Position numbers and translations under genes: made by a program. DNA of 64,000 nt from Eretmocerus hayati (Eukaryota; Arthropoda; Insecta; Hymenoptera; Aphelinidae), in the NCBI GenBank assembly GCA_029851415.1, contig CM056743.1, positions 28,904,405 to 28,968,404 of the forward strand, given 5' to 3'. Position 1 is the first letter of the stretch. Each line of letters begins with the position of its first letter. The notes below the pieces were generated by a model. It did no database searches. It saw only the letters and a list, made by a program, of their open reading frames with translations, and was not told the origin of the DNA. Positions 1-11,779 of the stretch are shown here, piece after piece.

Positions 1-859
1 AGTTTCATGGCATTTCATTCATTAGGAACCGAGAGAAACTTGAAGGAAATTTTTGTGGGACAGAGCGCGCCCTCGCCTATTCCGATTTATTCCTCAATAA
101 CAGAACAGTTTTGGCCAATATCAGATAGTAGGGCGCCAGTGGATTGGAATTTCCTGTCGAATGAGCTCTCCTACGCCCGAAAGTTCTGAATCTAGCTCGC
201 AAAAAACTTGAACTAGTGTGAGCACCGAGCAGTATAACTTGCTCAGCTAAACAAAGAACTACGATTCTCTGGAGATATAGGATGAGTACCCGAGTGTGGA
301 ACAACTCATTCGATGGGAAATATCATGGTGTTTCACTTGCCATATTTCGTTTGGGTCGGAAATGTGAGGTTGGAGTACTTTGAGGCAAAAAATTGGTTCA
401 TAATCTCCCATCGCACGTGAGGTGCGATCAAAGCGCCATCTATCGGGCAAAATATCCAGATTCTCTCCGGACTTCAAAAGTTGGTTCAAGCATAACAATA
501 CCATGTGGCCTTTTTAATCATTAATATGGAATCCTTTCTTGAATAAATCACGCGTCAATTCGTCATTCATCGACAACCACAAACCACCCGATCAATTCTC
601 TACGTGCACTGTATCCATTCTACAAGAAACCTTAGCACTTTTCAGTACACACCACAGAACCAAGTCAGAAACCACAACAGTAGGTGGGCAAGGCGTTTGC
701 CGATAAACAGCCTTGCACTACACCTATATATAAACGATTGTGATAGCTCGCGCTTAACGGGGGTATAAAGCAGTCCTAACCTATAGAACTTGAAGATACA
801 CGCTACTAGTCATAGTATTTGTAATAGTGGTAGTGATGATGACGTTAGTGGTAGTGTAA

Positions 860-877
860 AAGAGAGAGAGAGAGAGA
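860..877. repeat. (AG)n microsatellite
   Basis: About nine AG units in a row. Confidence 0.9.
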
Positions 878-958
878 CCACGGGGGCGCGCTATATTATT
901 ATTAGACTCCCTTAAGTCTAAGAGCCTTAAATCTGCGATAAGTTATGGGCGAGCACTT

Positions 959-1023
959 TCCTTCGCTTCCTTCCTTCCTTTACATCCATCCATCCTTACT
1001 TCCTTCCTTTCCTTTCCTTCCTT
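959..1023. repeat. CTTC/CATC pyrimidine-rich tract
   Basis: Imperfect repeats of CTTC and CATC. They make a long low-complexity open frame on the plus strand that should not be read as a gene. Confidence 0.8.
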
Positions 1024-2128
1024 ACTTTATAACGTTCCATAGCATCATCTTACAGACCATCTCTCTCATTCTCTATAGCTCCTTTACCCGGACACTACCG
1101 AATAAGCTTTCCACCCCCATTGCCACCTTATATACGCCATTTCCCTATAATATCTTAGTCTCCGTGCTACTTGCAGCGCTAGATGCTCTGTACATATCTA
1201 TATAGTAAACCACCAAAGGTACGGGTACGGCCCTTTATCTCGCATACATTATGCGTCCCGCAAAGAGGTATTGCCGTCATCCTCTTGCTCTATATATACT
1301 ATGGGCCAAGACTCTCTGTGAGGTGTAAGGAATGTAATTGAAAATAACTGCGAGAAAACCGAATTTTGCGAGATGAGAGATATCGAGCTTAACCATGACG
1401 GAGAACCGTGGATTATCTCTGTGTGAGGTTATGGAAAGATTGGAGGGGTTGGGTTAGGTTATTGTTTTTTGTGAATAAGGCTTTATGATTGGTGGATGAA
1501 GGTGGGATGACATGATGGCTTTATTACGAGATAGCGATATTAATTTGAGGAATGGATTTGACTTGATCATTTGGGAGATTTCAAATACTTGGAGGAATAG
1601 GATCTGCAAAAACTTCCTCATTTGAACTCGATCGTGCTTGACAAAGTTGAGATTTTCTACAGAATCTTCACTTTGAAATTTTGGTATATTCTTCTCATGA
1701 TGCTATATACATCATTTATTTCAGTATCAATACTAGGGACATTTGATGACATTAGACATGGTTTTCGATTCTTCTTTGACATATTTTTGGGGTTCTTGAG
1801 GACAATATGTTCTGAGACAATCAGAGCAATGTAAGCTCTCTTGAATTCCGTGATCTGGTGGTCAAAAGACTCTCTAATTGTCTGTTTTCAAACCTTCTAA
1901 ATCAGAAAACTCATTTAATCGAGCATTTAATGAAGCATCAAAATATCAATATTCATATCCTGGTTCATAATGTAACGGGCCTTTTTACGATGTGAATGTC
2001 AACCCGAATGTTATATCAATTATGATATCACTACAATTTTTGCATGTACTGCTGTCCCACTGATCCCTTAAGAAAGTCTCCGCCTTGATGAGGTACAAAC
2101 CCCAGGAAAGTAAGCTGCACAGCTATGA

Positions 2129-2224
2129 CGGTCAGTTATTATTCGAGGTTTTCTGTCTTACTCGCACTCATAGGTTATGGTACGATTGCGAGTGAGATAA
2201 AATATCTCGAACGGTGACTGACCG
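2129..2224. repeat. Imperfect hairpin, about 45-nt arms
   Basis: The left arm, starting CGGTCAGT, and the reverse complement of the right arm, ending ACTGACCG, pair over about 45 nt with scattered mismatches. The loop is around ATAGGTTATGG. It is sized like a small MITE or a precursor hairpin. Confidence 0.6.
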
Positions 2225-2282
2225 CTATCCCCAGTGCAGTTCAGCTTCTTGGCGAGTTTACACTTCCCAGAAACCTGAATTG

Positions 2283-2393
2283 TAGTCACCATGACAGCCG
2301 ATAGAGATTCCTTGTCTCACTCGTACTCGTATCATAACCTATTATTGCAAGTGAGATGGAAGATCAATAAACGGTCTCTAGTCGCGATGACAA
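2283..2393. repeat. Second related hairpin
   Basis: The core around GTCTCACTCGTACTCGTA and ATAACCTATTATTGC resembles the 2129-2224 hairpin in opposite orientation. The arms pair less well. It is probably a diverged copy. Confidence 0.4.
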
Positions 2394-4326
2394 TAGTTAA
2401 CTTCAGATTTTTGAGGAATGTATCTGCTCCTGGGATCAGAAAGCTAAAATTTCAAAAGTGGACTGAGTCCGGAATTTTCAATCATCATATCTTCATGAAT
2501 CTTATATCATAACACTTCACAAAGCTCCTGCACAACTTTACAGCTGAATTGTTCCAACACAATGTACCGGCAAGTGGCGCTCGAGTAATTCTCTCAAAAC
2601 GACTTTATCTCGTTATCTTGCGATAAGCGCCCGGCGCTTCAAGCTTGTTGCTGCCTTTTATACACGCTAAACATTTTCATTCCTCTTTTTCGCGACAGTT
2701 TGCCAAAATAATGTGAGAAAGCATATACAAGTATATTATTACGGTTATACATCGGTAGAGCAGAGCACTTTTGTAGCGAGATTTGCGAGCATATCTCACG
2801 CGTAAACAAAGATGCTCCACGACATAAATTACGTGGCTTGCTGAATTAATAAAAGATTACACACTGGGTATCTACTAGGTATATACCGGGTTTTGCTTCA
2901 AGACGTGGCCCTTGAAAGATAAGGCAAGCATTCGCTTCAAATCTCTCTCACTCCCGCGAGAGAAGAACGCAGCTAAATCATCGGATATCTTACTCGTAAT
3001 ACATAATCCACCCTTCGAGCGTGCTTGCATTTATGGATCCAAGAGAGATTCCGGACAAAAAGAAAACTAGATACTTTATTTTGTCTTAATGTGAGATATG
3101 TCTTATGACTTCTAAGGCTATTGCAAGAGGCATTACTTTTTGACAGTTGTTCTATTCATTTCTCAAATTTTAGAACAGGCACAGGACTCGTGTACAACCT
3201 TCAAAGAAGCAATCTTATCAGGTCGTTATCGTATTATACTTCAATCGAATCAATGTAAATTCAACGCAAAGATTACTACATTTGAGACAATAACTCGCAT
3301 AGAAGAACCTAAGGGGATAGTGACGTATTCTTGATCTCAACAATTGTGCGGAAACCTCTGAAGCAATACTTGTACATTCTCCGGAAGAACACAGTTCTTT
3401 TGAAGTAGCTGAAATATCTTGTAGACTTATGAAAATTATGATTTTTTAGGAAATTCCTGTTGTACGCTCATATGGAAAGCTAAACTCTTGAAAAATAAGG
3501 AATATCAACCAAATCTAATGTATGAAATTCTCATTTCAAATAGAACGCCCCAGGTGAGAGTTGGAAAGTGGAATTCCATGTCGATTTCCCAACCTGGCTT
3601 CTTTAAACTAATATTACACTGCAGAAAATGTATCGGAAGTCACTTGTGGATTCTCATACGTGAACTGTTTACTGAATGAGAATCCCTTGTTTTGGGCATG
3701 CCTCACACAGGAATGTACAAAAACTGATTCCTGATCATGGTTTTTAGCTGGAGTCATCGCGAGATTCTCTCATGATAACCGATTCAATTCTGATGAATCT
3801 GATGAGTAACGTTGGTGATTTCATTCTGGCTTTAAGAATGTGTTTGAGAAACTGAAGTTCATCTCAAGTGTACTTCAAGCTGTTGAATCCAAACCCATTT
3901 TTTCAAGCTACCATGCCCTTGTGTTAGGTAAGGTCCTAGCCCTTAACGCAGAAGGCCTATGGTTTCAAATATAGGCCGGCATCAATGTGAATTTTCATAA
4001 AAGCCTATTTGGTAGTTTCGGTGGTTGGAACTTCACCTAAAACTGTAGGCCCGCTGAATAACCTTAAAAAAAGAGTTGATATGGCACCTTTCCTGATTTC
4101 ATCATTCAAGAACTACACTTTACAGATTCTTTTCATTGTGTCGACATAAGGCCTTCCTGTCCAGAAGAATGGTTCTACAAATTAAATTTAGTAAAATCCA
4201 TGTTCCAGTTTTGGTATTAAAAATGCATATTCGTTGTTTTTTTTTGGCATCGTGCTCACTCTTCAAGATGATACTCTTGCATGCAAAACCTTGTTAATCC
4301 ATTCATGTGGTAAGCATTAATATGTC

Positions 4327-4361
4327 AGAGAAAGAGAGAGAGAGAAAGAGAGAGAGAGAGG
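4327..4361. repeat. (AG)n microsatellite
   Basis: GA-rich run of about 35 nt, broken by AAAG units. Confidence 0.9.
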
Positions 4362-4826
4362 GCGCGTCTTTGAAAGAAACAAATATATCTACAAAACCTA
4401 AAGTGTGATTTCTACATGGCTCATTTTGTACGACTATTTTTTTCTCTCGTATGTAGACGTAACAGAGGAATTCTAAACATTTATTTTTCGGGTAATAAAA
4501 TTGGGGTCAAAGTGCATTTTTCACATTTTTAATACCTCGACTTCAATTATCCCAATCAGTACGTGCTGAGTTTCCGCAACTTGGGTACATAATCTATTAT
4601 TTCGGACCGCTCCGAACGAACGCGGAATTTAAACTTTGAAGTCACAAAAAAGCCCAATATTACGAAAAATGTATTCCAACTCCAGTCGTTTCAGGTCAGA
4701 ATGATAAGGATAGAACGAGACTGCTTATTGGAAAATATTTTATTTCAAATATATTTTGGATAAATAATTCGTTGTTCAAAAAAATTTATTGTCAAAAAAT
4801 AACGACAAAGTCATCACTTTCATAGG

Positions 4827-7800
4827 TCAAGTGAGAGTTCCTACACTCGACATTACATTCTTTAGGTCAGAGTTGCTTAGATAATGAATTATTTCGTCAA
4901 TACATGAGGTGGGAAGTGATTTTCTCACTAAAGCAAATAAGGATTTTCTGGATGATTCCAATAGCAAATGCCTTCTCCCAGCATTTTTAATTTGTAACTT
5001 CAACAAGTAGCCATAAAGGGGGTATTTCGTACTTGAATGGAATGTTGTGACTAAGCACTGTGTATCGTAGTTCTTACAAAGGCGTATTATTTCATCGAGA
5101 CTTTTACTCAACAAGTCACGTAAAGTCGTGTGGGTATCGAATTTTATGGATGCCATCAATTCAATCTCCTCCTCACATTTTTTCACAAATGAAACTTTAT
5201 CAAAAGAATTACTTATTGTTTGTGGAACATTGTTGCAGAAGTACTCATTCATTTTAATTAGGCGGGATCCTAATACCTGAAGTTTAGCGACGTGTTTTAA
5301 AAGAGTTATAGCTATGTTTTGCCATCTTGGTAAATTGAAAGATTTGCAGTCTCGAAGGAAATACAGACAGGATTTACCAGTATAATCAACAATGTTTATA
5401 TCAGAACCACTTTCAAGGAGTGTCGTTATCTGTCTGTGATAAAAATTCAAATCCTTTGATTGTAGGTATTTTTCTTTGAGAATGTCTTCACAAAATTTAC
5501 GTAAAGGCGTTTGCCGGAATATATTCCGGGCATTAACATCAGCCCCATTGTTTATGAGAAAAAGTATTAAATCTGGATCCAAAGTTTGTGCGTAATGCAA
5601 TGGTGTTTGTAGTTGGTAATCTCGTGCATTAATATCAGCACCGTAGTCTAGAAAAAATTGCAATATTTCTTTTGTTGGCGCATTCCTATGCCCTTGTAAT
5701 AATAGCACATGAAGAGGTGTTTGATTTGCATCATTAAGACAATTGATGAGCTTCATCTTCAACTGCTTATCAGCAACATCATTAAATACATACTTTATGA
5801 CTGTGAGGAAACCCAGAGCGCATGCTATATGAAAGTGTGTTGGCTTGAACTCTGCAGTGAATCTCACAGAAGTATAAAAGAAGAGATTTTCACATTCGAT
5901 GATTGAATCATCATGCAGTGGCTGATGAGAGAATGCACACTCCAAAGGAGTTTCTCTATCTTCATTCATCAAGTTAGGATTGGCACCATTACTGAGTATC
6001 AATTTCGCCTGCTTAAAATGTCCAAATCGCATAGCAAGATGCAATGAAGTACTTTTATCAAGCTCTCGGTACCCTGGGAGTTGAACAATTTGGTGGATTT
6101 CATCTGGATGAAGACTCAAATGCGTGAGCAATTCTTGTGAATTTATATGACACATGATGCTGAATATATGTGTCAAAGAAAGTTTCTGATATTTGAAAGT
6201 GTTATTCGAGATACACTGTGCAGAGTGAATGGATAATAGCATTTTAGCTAAAACATTCTTCGAAGGAGCTGCATGCTCATCAACATTTAATTCATCAATG
6301 ATCATGTCAAAAGGACTTTGATCCAACCCATTTTTTAAAGAGACATCAGCTCCAGAGTTCAATAGGAGATTAATTACTCCCAACTGGTGATGTTTCACAG
6401 CAAAGTGTAATGGTGTAAAACCAGCCCAGAATGGGGATCCAAAGCTGACTTGAGCATTTACATCAGCTCCATTTGCTAAGAGGGTGTGAATTATCTCACT
6501 TTTGCTTGTTGTACATAACATGTGTAAAAGAGACAATCCCACTACATCGATGGCATTCGGAGAGAGATTCACTAACTTCCCCAGTAACAAACTAAATATT
6601 TCACCAGACTTCGATTCAAAAGCAATGTGAATGGGTGTTTTGCCATAGGCATCTTGAACCATCACATTTGCGCCTCTATCTAGAAGATACTTCACTGCTG
6701 CAAATGATTTACATCTCACAGCTAGGTCCAAAGATGTAAACCCATTCCATGTAGCCAAAAGAAAATCATCAGTGTGATTCATAGAACCCTCAGATATGAG
6801 TTTGACAATGCATTCTGTAACATCGTCACAGCGAGCTAGTCTCAACGGCCATGAAATTTTCCTATACTTCAAGCAATCTGTAAATCCATCATTTTCATTC
6901 ATCAAAATCAGATCGTAAATGAGTTCCTTTCTTGTCAAGAATGCACATTTCATCAGAAGAAGGAATTGCTGATCACGGAACAGAGTTGGTCTATTCAGTA
7001 AAAGTTTGATGACACTTGGACATTCATAGTAAGTAGCAAAGTGAATAGCTCCCCAACCCTCCCATGGTGCCTTTACCCTGCTGTGAATTGGTTCTGCCAT
7101 TTTCAAGAAATGTTCAACAATGGCTGGATCATCTCTTGTACATGCAATGTGATAGTGTGTGAGTCCTTGAGAATTAGCAGGATTTGAGAATACATACTTG
7201 TGGGCTGCCAAAATGAGATCAATGATCTGTTCATTCCTCAAGGAATTTGCAAGGTGGAGAGGTGTCATACCTTTTGCATCTTTTATTGTGATGTCAGCTC
7301 CACTATGCAGTAAAAACTCAACCACTTCTATACAGCCAAACAATACAGCACAGTGTAATGGTGTATAGCCTGAATAGAATAAAGAATCCTCTCTGACAGC
7401 TTCATTGATAATTTCTCCTTGATTCATCAATAGCAACTTCTTTACCAAACTGATTCTGTTCCTCATACAAGCGACATGCAAATGGCTAAACTTATGATGA
7501 TTCTGATAGTTCCTGACATCATATGTTAAGATGAGATCAACTATTGAGGTGTTTTCCATTCTGGCTGCCATAGTAAGTGGTGTGTCACCTTCGTAGCACT
7601 CAGCGCTAATGTTGGCACCTTTATCTAGTAAAATCTTTACCATTTCAGGGCTTCTTGAGATTACGGCTAAATGTAATGGTGTATGAACTGGATAAGGGGT
7701 TTTTAGATTCACTGGAGCACCACTATCAATGAGCAGTTGAACCAATGCCTTATTTCCATTTTGAACTGCATCTCGGAGCATGTAGTGATTCTTCAAATCA

Positions 7801-7853
7801 TACTGGCGGTGAGTCTCATTGAAAAAAGTGATAGGTTCTATTGGTAAAACCAT
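4827..7853 (-). CDS. Ankyrin-repeat protein with PRANC-like C-terminus (copy 1)
   Basis: A single uninterrupted frame of 1008 residues starting MVLPIEP. About 15 ankyrin-type units run from residue 30 to about 830, with cores such as TPLHLAV, TPLHCAVLFG, TPLHYAQ and frequent GADVNA. The last 100 residues lose the ankyrin pattern. They end in a block containing KYPLYGYLLKLQ, a leucine-rich helix, then LPTSCIDEIIHYLSNSDL, which resembles the F-box-like PRANC domain. PRANC-ankyrin proteins in poxviruses and Wolbachia are thought to bind SCF ubiquitin ligase through this tail; their presence in parasitoid wasps is attributed to lateral transfer. The role here is inferred: intracellular scaffold or ubiquitin-ligase adaptor. 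The lack of introns fits a transferred or retrocopied origin. It is nearly collinear with copy 2 at 11780-14833 in the same orientation. I see no frameshift, so it may be functional. Confidence 0.9.
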   Translation of the reverse strand: MVLPIEPITFFNETHRQYDLKNHYMLRDAVQNGNKALVQLLIDSGAPVNLKTPYPVHTPLHLAVISRSPEMVKILLDKGANISAECYEGDTPLTMAARMENTSIVDLILTYDVRNYQNHHKFSHLHVACMRNRISLVKKLLLMNQGEIINEAVREDSLFYSGYTPLHCAVLFGCIEVVEFLLHSGADITIKDAKGMTPLHLANSLRNEQIIDLILAAHKYVFSNPANSQGLTHYHIACTRDDPAIVEHFLKMAEPIHSRVKAPWEGWGAIHFATYYECPSVIKLLLNRPTLFRDQQFLLLMKCAFLTRKELIYDLILMNENDGFTDCLKYRKISWPLRLARCDDVTECIVKLISEGSMNHTDDFLLATWNGFTSLDLAVRCKSFAAVKYLLDRGANVMVQDAYGKTPIHIAFESKSGEIFSLLLGKLVNLSPNAIDVVGLSLLHMLCTTSKSEIIHTLLANGADVNAQVSFGSPFWAGFTPLHFAVKHHQLGVINLLLNSGADVSLKNGLDQSPFDMIIDELNVDEHAAPSKNVLAKMLLSIHSAQCISNNTFKYQKLSLTHIFSIMCHINSQELLTHLSLHPDEIHQIVQLPGYRELDKSTSLHLAMRFGHFKQAKLILSNGANPNLMNEDRETPLECAFSHQPLHDDSIIECENLFFYTSVRFTAEFKPTHFHIACALGFLTVIKYVFNDVADKQLKMKLINCLNDANQTPLHVLLLQGHRNAPTKEILQFFLDYGADINARDYQLQTPLHYAQTLDPDLILFLINNGADVNARNIFRQTPLRKFCEDILKEKYLQSKDLNFYHRQITTLLESGSDINIVDYTGKSCLYFLRDCKSFNLPRWQNIAITLLKHVAKLQVLGSRLIKMNEYFCNNVPQTISNSFDKVSFVKKCEEEIELMASIKFDTHTTLRDLLSKSLDEIIRLCKNYDTQCLVTTFHSSTKYPLYGYLLKLQIKNAGRRHLLLESSRKSLFALVRKSLPTSCIDEIIHYLSNSDLKNVMSSVGTLT

Positions 7854-8076
7854 CTTTCAAAAGTATTCAACTCTATAGCCTTGTAGAATTGTCTCTATTC
7901 TTGGACTTTCTTGGATACTCTCTGTCTCTTGAGAACAGACCTGATAGAGAATCGACAGGGACCTTGATTATTATCGAATGGATAGAGTTATCCAGTATCA
8001 TCAAGTAAACCAAAATCAGGGCTGAGTCCGGTATAAGTAATGAGCAGAAATTCAGTGCAATTATCCACTTACTCAC

Positions 8077-10434
8077 TAATATGTTTGGTTATCCTGAGCG
8101 TTATCTTCAATAAATGATAATCACACGAGTCAAACTCAAAAACTTGAATCAGGAATCAAGATTGCAGATGTTGAACCATGTCGAAACATAAATGGTGTTG
8201 TTAGATCATGAGCAATAATTATAATAGGTGCTTCATATTATGTACACGACCCCTATCCTGAACACTGATTTCCTGAAACAGTGCAGACCAACACCAACCA
8301 ACACGTGCAAACTGTGGAAACGAACGCGACATGCATGGCACGATAAGCGATTCGCAGACGACATAAGACGTATTTGGCGCCTTTTGATGTCCCGATTTGA
8401 ATCATGCGGTTCAATCGTTTCGGGGAAATGTATAGCATAAAACACATGACTAAAAGAACGTTACAAGTTGGAGGCGATAGCAAAAGGATAATTTCACTCA
8501 TTTACTAAGGTAAAGGTGCTTCTGGGCACATCAACAACTTGACAGCTTCGAACGTACGCGTACTTTAGCTCATTTCAAAGCATTGTTTCAAGACCTTCAA
8601 AATGAGCTAGAGTACGTCCATTGTCGACCAACTGGAATCGTGCTATCATTATTCCCCCAAAAAGTGATGTTTTTAGAGTTTACAAAATGATGTACCCGAC
8701 TTGCCCCCACTTGATATTTGACTCTGACCTAGCGATCAAACTGGAGTAATTCTGATAACAGCATTCGAAAAAACGTGAACTTGCTGTTCGCATGGAACTG
8801 CTGTTCGCACCAACTGGAAAAATCTATAAATGTACCGTGTATGTTACGGCAACCAAGAATTCAGAAAATATGACTTCTACAAATGATGTCATCGTGGCGG
8901 GATGGAAAGGAGGAAATATCAAAGATTCTCAAAATGTTGTTGTTTACTGATTGTCATAATATATGGAAAAATCTCATAATTTGGCTGATTTCGACTCAAC
9001 ACTCGTTCTGTCCATCAACGCTTTGGTTAGCATAAGTGTTTCGTATGAAATTTCCACAAATCTATTCAAGAGGTTGATCGATTGAAACACAGTTGGAATG
9101 GGAGGCGTACTATCTTTGCCTTAGATGGAGACAGGAGCACGAGTTTCTTGTTCACGTAAATTTCAATTTTTGACAACCCCACTCAGAACTTTTGGCACTG
9201 CGCTTAGCTTCTCATGTCCGATGCAATTGACCAATCATCTCGAAAATCCAGTGAATGATTGATTGGGTGTCCAAGAGCTATATGCTGTGCGCTCGCTTAT
9301 CAGTATGTAGGTGTGGTGACTTCGAGGGTGACTTTCTGTAATTCTGTAATTGGCCGTAACTTATTTTCAAATTTTTTCATCATAGTCACTCCAAATGATT
9401 AAGTGTGTGGTGCGATGGAAGATTTATGTCTCTCAAGATGGAATTCTGTTTCTTGAACTAAAATCTATAAATGTAGCGTAATAATAGAAGCATGTATCAC
9501 TAATCAAGGAAAATGCAAGATGAGACAAAAAATCTCGCTCTGCATAAATAATCTGTTTGGTGAAAGCGTTTTTAGCGTGGTACATGACACTGTCGGGTTC
9601 AAAGAGCTAGGTAAATAGGTGGTTCATCATTCATCATTCATCTATCTCTACTTCGACGCATAAACCTGGTGAGAGTTGCACGGTCAATCCTAAAACAAAC
9701 CTGCAAGCCAACGCGTGAGGCTTACGAAAATATATGACTTCGAAAATGAGGTCTTGAGCAGTTCAATATTTGTGTTTCGGGAAATAAAGACCACATGAAA
9801 ATACTCTAGAGCGCTCAGTCTAATTCACTCTCTTCCCATATTACATCCCAAAATTAAGGGTCTCAACGCCATACGTTCACTATGACAAAGCTGAAATGTA
9901 CAGGGTTTCTCAATTTTTCGCTAATACGATTCAAGTTCGGAGCTCCAATGTGAATGTGATTTTCCCAAACATTCCATAATCTTTCAAGTACTTAATAACT
10001 GAGAGATCAATTACAAAAATTTATTGAAGATGTGTATGCACCCACTTTGGAATTTTTTCAATGTCGCAGAGCCAAAAATCGTCCGAATCCTGAGATTTGT
10101 CATGTTTGCATACGGTTTTCATAACATGTATGGTTCTAGTTGTAACTGAAACCGAATAATGGAATAAATTTAGATTGAGATTGAAATATATGAAAAAACC
10201 TTCGTAATTTGGCGCATAGTTTAGGTCAAGTCGGCTGATTGTGAGATTTGGACCGAGAATTTGGCCGACTGCATTCAAAATGGTTACAGTATTATACATC
10301 GATCGAAGGTTCTTCACCCGCCAACTGGAACCTATTAGTGCAATCTAGTGAGAAGGAAATTAAAGAAGTCTAGAAGTTGCGTCGCTAAAGAATTTCGGTG
10401 CAGTGGATGAGACAAAATTCGCCAAGATACACCA
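8077..10434. other. Intergenic between the ankyrin genes
   Basis: No convincing gene. The short open frames at 8.2-8.5 kb occur on both strands at once, and the frame at 10.0-10.3 kb has no splice or homology support. A transposon fragment lies at 8557-8722; the rest is AT-rich unique sequence. Confidence 0.5.
8557..8722. repeat. Fragment of a foldback repeat family
   Basis: Contains AAAATGAGCTAGAGTACGTC, a CGACCAACTGGAA block and AAAAAGTGATG, all in the same order as in the 37104-38022 element. It ends with GTACCCGACTTGCCCCCA, resembling the terminus of the 17499-18303 element. No complete ends or target duplication are visible. Confidence 0.6.
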
Positions 10435-11372
10435 ATGGTCATTGTATACTCCTAAAAATGAAAAGTCTAAATTAGAAAATTTGATTTCTTCAGCCTCGTT
10501 GGTCTGAAATAACTGTTTTTAGTTCAGATCATTTTGTATAGTTTTTTCCAAGTATTTGAAAAACTCTTTCAAAACGTTTCTAGTATGGCTCCACAGATTT
10601 TCGTTAGATAATGTCAAATTTTCGGAAATTCGTAAAAATTGAGTCAAAACTGAATCCTCTGCAATTCAGACATGGGAAAAGATCAGAATAATCCAAAGAG
10701 CATCCTCGAGAGCATCTTAAATAAGTAGAGATCAAGAGCTTTAGAATGAGTTTGTCAGAAGTATTTTATATGTCATTTCTGGTGCGGCGAAAGACGGTTT
10801 CCTCAGGAAAAATTCCTATAGAGACAGGAGCCCCAGACTTTATGAACATTAAGGAAATCGGACGTACGGTGATATTACTGCAATTTCTCTCAAGTTTTCT
10901 CTTATTATTCGTGAAGAAAATCAAGAATAGCGAGATTATACCAGTTTGAATGAGTTTGAATCCTTCCTCGATTTTCCGCCGACTGGTCCATTTTTTGAGA
11001 GAAACTTTTCATCAGAAAAACTGTCATTTCTCAATCTAGAAACGACCTACAATAACTCTCAAAAAGGGATATTGAAGCTCTTTACTGTATTCTTAGACTT
11101 TCTTTGAATCATCTTGATCCATGGATCCATGTCTGACTTGCAGAGGTTTCAGTTTTGATCCAAGTTTTATAAAGTCCCCCAAGAATTCGAATTTACCTAG
11201 CAAAAATCTGATGTGCCGTACGAAAAAATAACGTCAAAGAGTCTTTGAAGTACTCAAAGAAAGCTATAAAATGAGATGAATTCAAATTGTTGTGGACCAT
11301 CGAGTCCAACGAAATCGAATTTTCTAATTTGGACTCTTAATTTTTGGGTATTCACAAACTTTTGACCTCTAG
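10435..11372. repeat. Diverged foldback element, about 0.94 kb
   Basis: The left arm (from GGTCATTGTATACTCC, then AAATTAGAAAATTTGATTTC) pairs with the reverse complement of the right arm (AATTAGAAAATTCGATTTC). A second block pairs inside it: GTCAAAACTGAATCCTCTGC on the left and the complement of a GCAGAGGTTTCAGTTTTGAT block on the right. The arms are several hundred bases long and clearly diverged, so this is an old copy. The short frame at 10746-10949 lies within it and is not supported as a gene. Confidence 0.65.
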
Positions 11373-11779
11373 CGTGGTTGGGAATTTCAGACACCGTAGA
11401 GGTTGAAAAGCATCAGCTTGACGGCGCCGCGCCTTTAATGTGCGCAATAGATTCGATTAAGCCTCATTTGCACAGCTTAGGACTCTTCATTCTCTGGATC
11501 AAGATTGACAAGAACTCAGAAACTCGAAAATTCATTGAGATTGACGGAATCAAACATTCTTTGGACAGCAGTCTTACCAGATGTGAAATCTCGGTTTTAA
11601 ACAATACCTGAAGTAAAAGAATAAGTCTTTGAGGTGCAATGGTTTTGGGTCAGAATGATGGAAATAAAATGAGATTGCTTCTTGGAGAATAAGTTATATT
11701 TGATAGAAAAGAGTTACAAAATGAAAGGATGGTCAGAGACGGAAGTTCTCTCATTTGGAAGGGAAATTAAATTTCGAAC

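Larger units (their letters stand above)
1..4826. other. Gene-poor flank
   Basis: No open frame here looks like a real exon with matching splice sites. The stretch holds GA and CTTC microsatellites, two small hairpin repeats near 2.1-2.4 kb and AT-rich unique sequence. The last 140 bases before 4827 (about 4684-4826) match the region beyond the stop codon of the second ankyrin gene (about 11643-11779), so they are the shared 3' flank of the ankyrin duplication. Confidence 0.5.

Noticed and set aside
945..1205. Plus-strand 86-codon frame
   Set aside because: Low-complexity CTTC tract.
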